This document shows positions 63,725 to 64,000 of a DNA stretch of 64,000 nucleotides, piece by piece. Source of the stretch: Lyophyllum atratum (taxonomy: Eukaryota; Basidiomycota; Agaricomycetes; Agaricales; Lyophyllaceae); NCBI GenBank assembly GCA_014905825.1, contig JACGCN010000092.1:1-64000 (forward strand), read 5' to 3'. Positions within the stretch are counted from its first letter, which is position 1; the number at the start of each line of letters is the position of its first letter. Below the pieces are notes generated by a model. The model made no database searches. It was not told the DNA's origin and saw nothing but the letters and a program-made list of their open reading frames with translations. The position numbers and the translations under genes are program-made.

Positions 63725-64000
63725 TGGTGATCTTGAGGGAGCGTCGATATTTTGACGGGCACCAGTGAACATCCCGTTCTGGCGGGTGGCTTCAGCTGTA
63801 CAGTCTGACTAATTTCTCCCCGATTCCGGCATCACTGGCACATCAAATCTTCCAACCCGAAGTACGTTGCCCCTACATACGTACTGCGCGTTTGACTTGA
63901 TCAGTGGCGGGCATCGTTTCAGGTGTCCACGAGAACCTGTGCATACATAACATGTATTTACCTGCGGCCAATAGACTGCTTTACCCTCCTCATGCAACCT
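63725..64000. promoter_or_regulatory. RPL7 upstream region
   Basis: Presumed RPL7 promoter up to the window end. No convincing gene; the 63809-63997 frame is unsupported. No defined box recognised. Confidence 0.35.

Overview
The window is nuclear DNA of a filamentous basidiomycete, most likely a mushroom-forming Agaricomycete. Nearly every gene is cut by several introns of about 46-70 bp. Genes lie on both strands in no operon-like order. The set includes typical fungal genes: WC-2 photoreceptor partner, DASH subunit Dad3, Tim54, a Zn2Cys6 regulator and a Clp1-like protein. The taxonomic call is an inference from gene content and intron style.

Layout. 0-10 kb: 5' part of a secreted type-B carboxylesterase (-), a CWF19L1/Drn1-like RNA-processing protein (+), a class I/II aminotransferase (-) and arginase (+). 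10-12.5 kb: gene-poor, with a long imperfect inverted repeat (hairpin element). 12.5-24.5 kb: a very long kinesin-4-type motor, a short-chain dehydrogenase with a mitochondrial-like leader, WC-2, the Arp2/3 subunit ARPC1, and a tiny convergent DAD3 gene. 25-35 kb: Clp1-like protein, AGC-type kinase (-), inositol-pentakisphosphate 2-kinase, isovaleryl-CoA dehydrogenase and a Zn2Cys6 factor. 35-46 kb: LIS1/PAC1 (-), a decayed acidic-repeat stretch, mitochondrial ATP synthase beta, a tRNA-Ser(AGA), an insulin-degrading-enzyme family protease and CKS1 (-). 46-57 kb: MER3/HFM1 meiotic helicase (divergent from CKS1), TIM54 (-) and SNW1/Prp45 (-). 57-64 kb: two uncharacterised genes, an inositol-polyphosphate 5-phosphatase, a beta carbonic anhydrase and ribosomal protein L7, all but one on the minus strand.

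Most genes are housekeeping: cytoskeleton and chromosome movement (kinesin-4, ARPC1, Dad3, LIS1), cell cycle and meiosis (CKS1, MER3), splicing (Drn1-like, SNW1), mitochondrial functions (ATP2, TIM54, IVD) and inositol phosphate metabolism (IPK1, 5-phosphatase). I see no biosynthetic cluster, CRISPR array or complete autonomous transposon.

The most notable points concern gene structure: 10-nt microexons in arginase and in the Walker A region of MER3, candidate GC-AG introns, the 11.2-11.7 kb inverted repeat, and a nested palindrome just upstream of IVD. In addition, single-base frame breaks, often at short homopolymers, affect genes that should be intact, including RPL7. They are densest from 57 kb onward and look more like consensus errors than biology, so exon models there need care.
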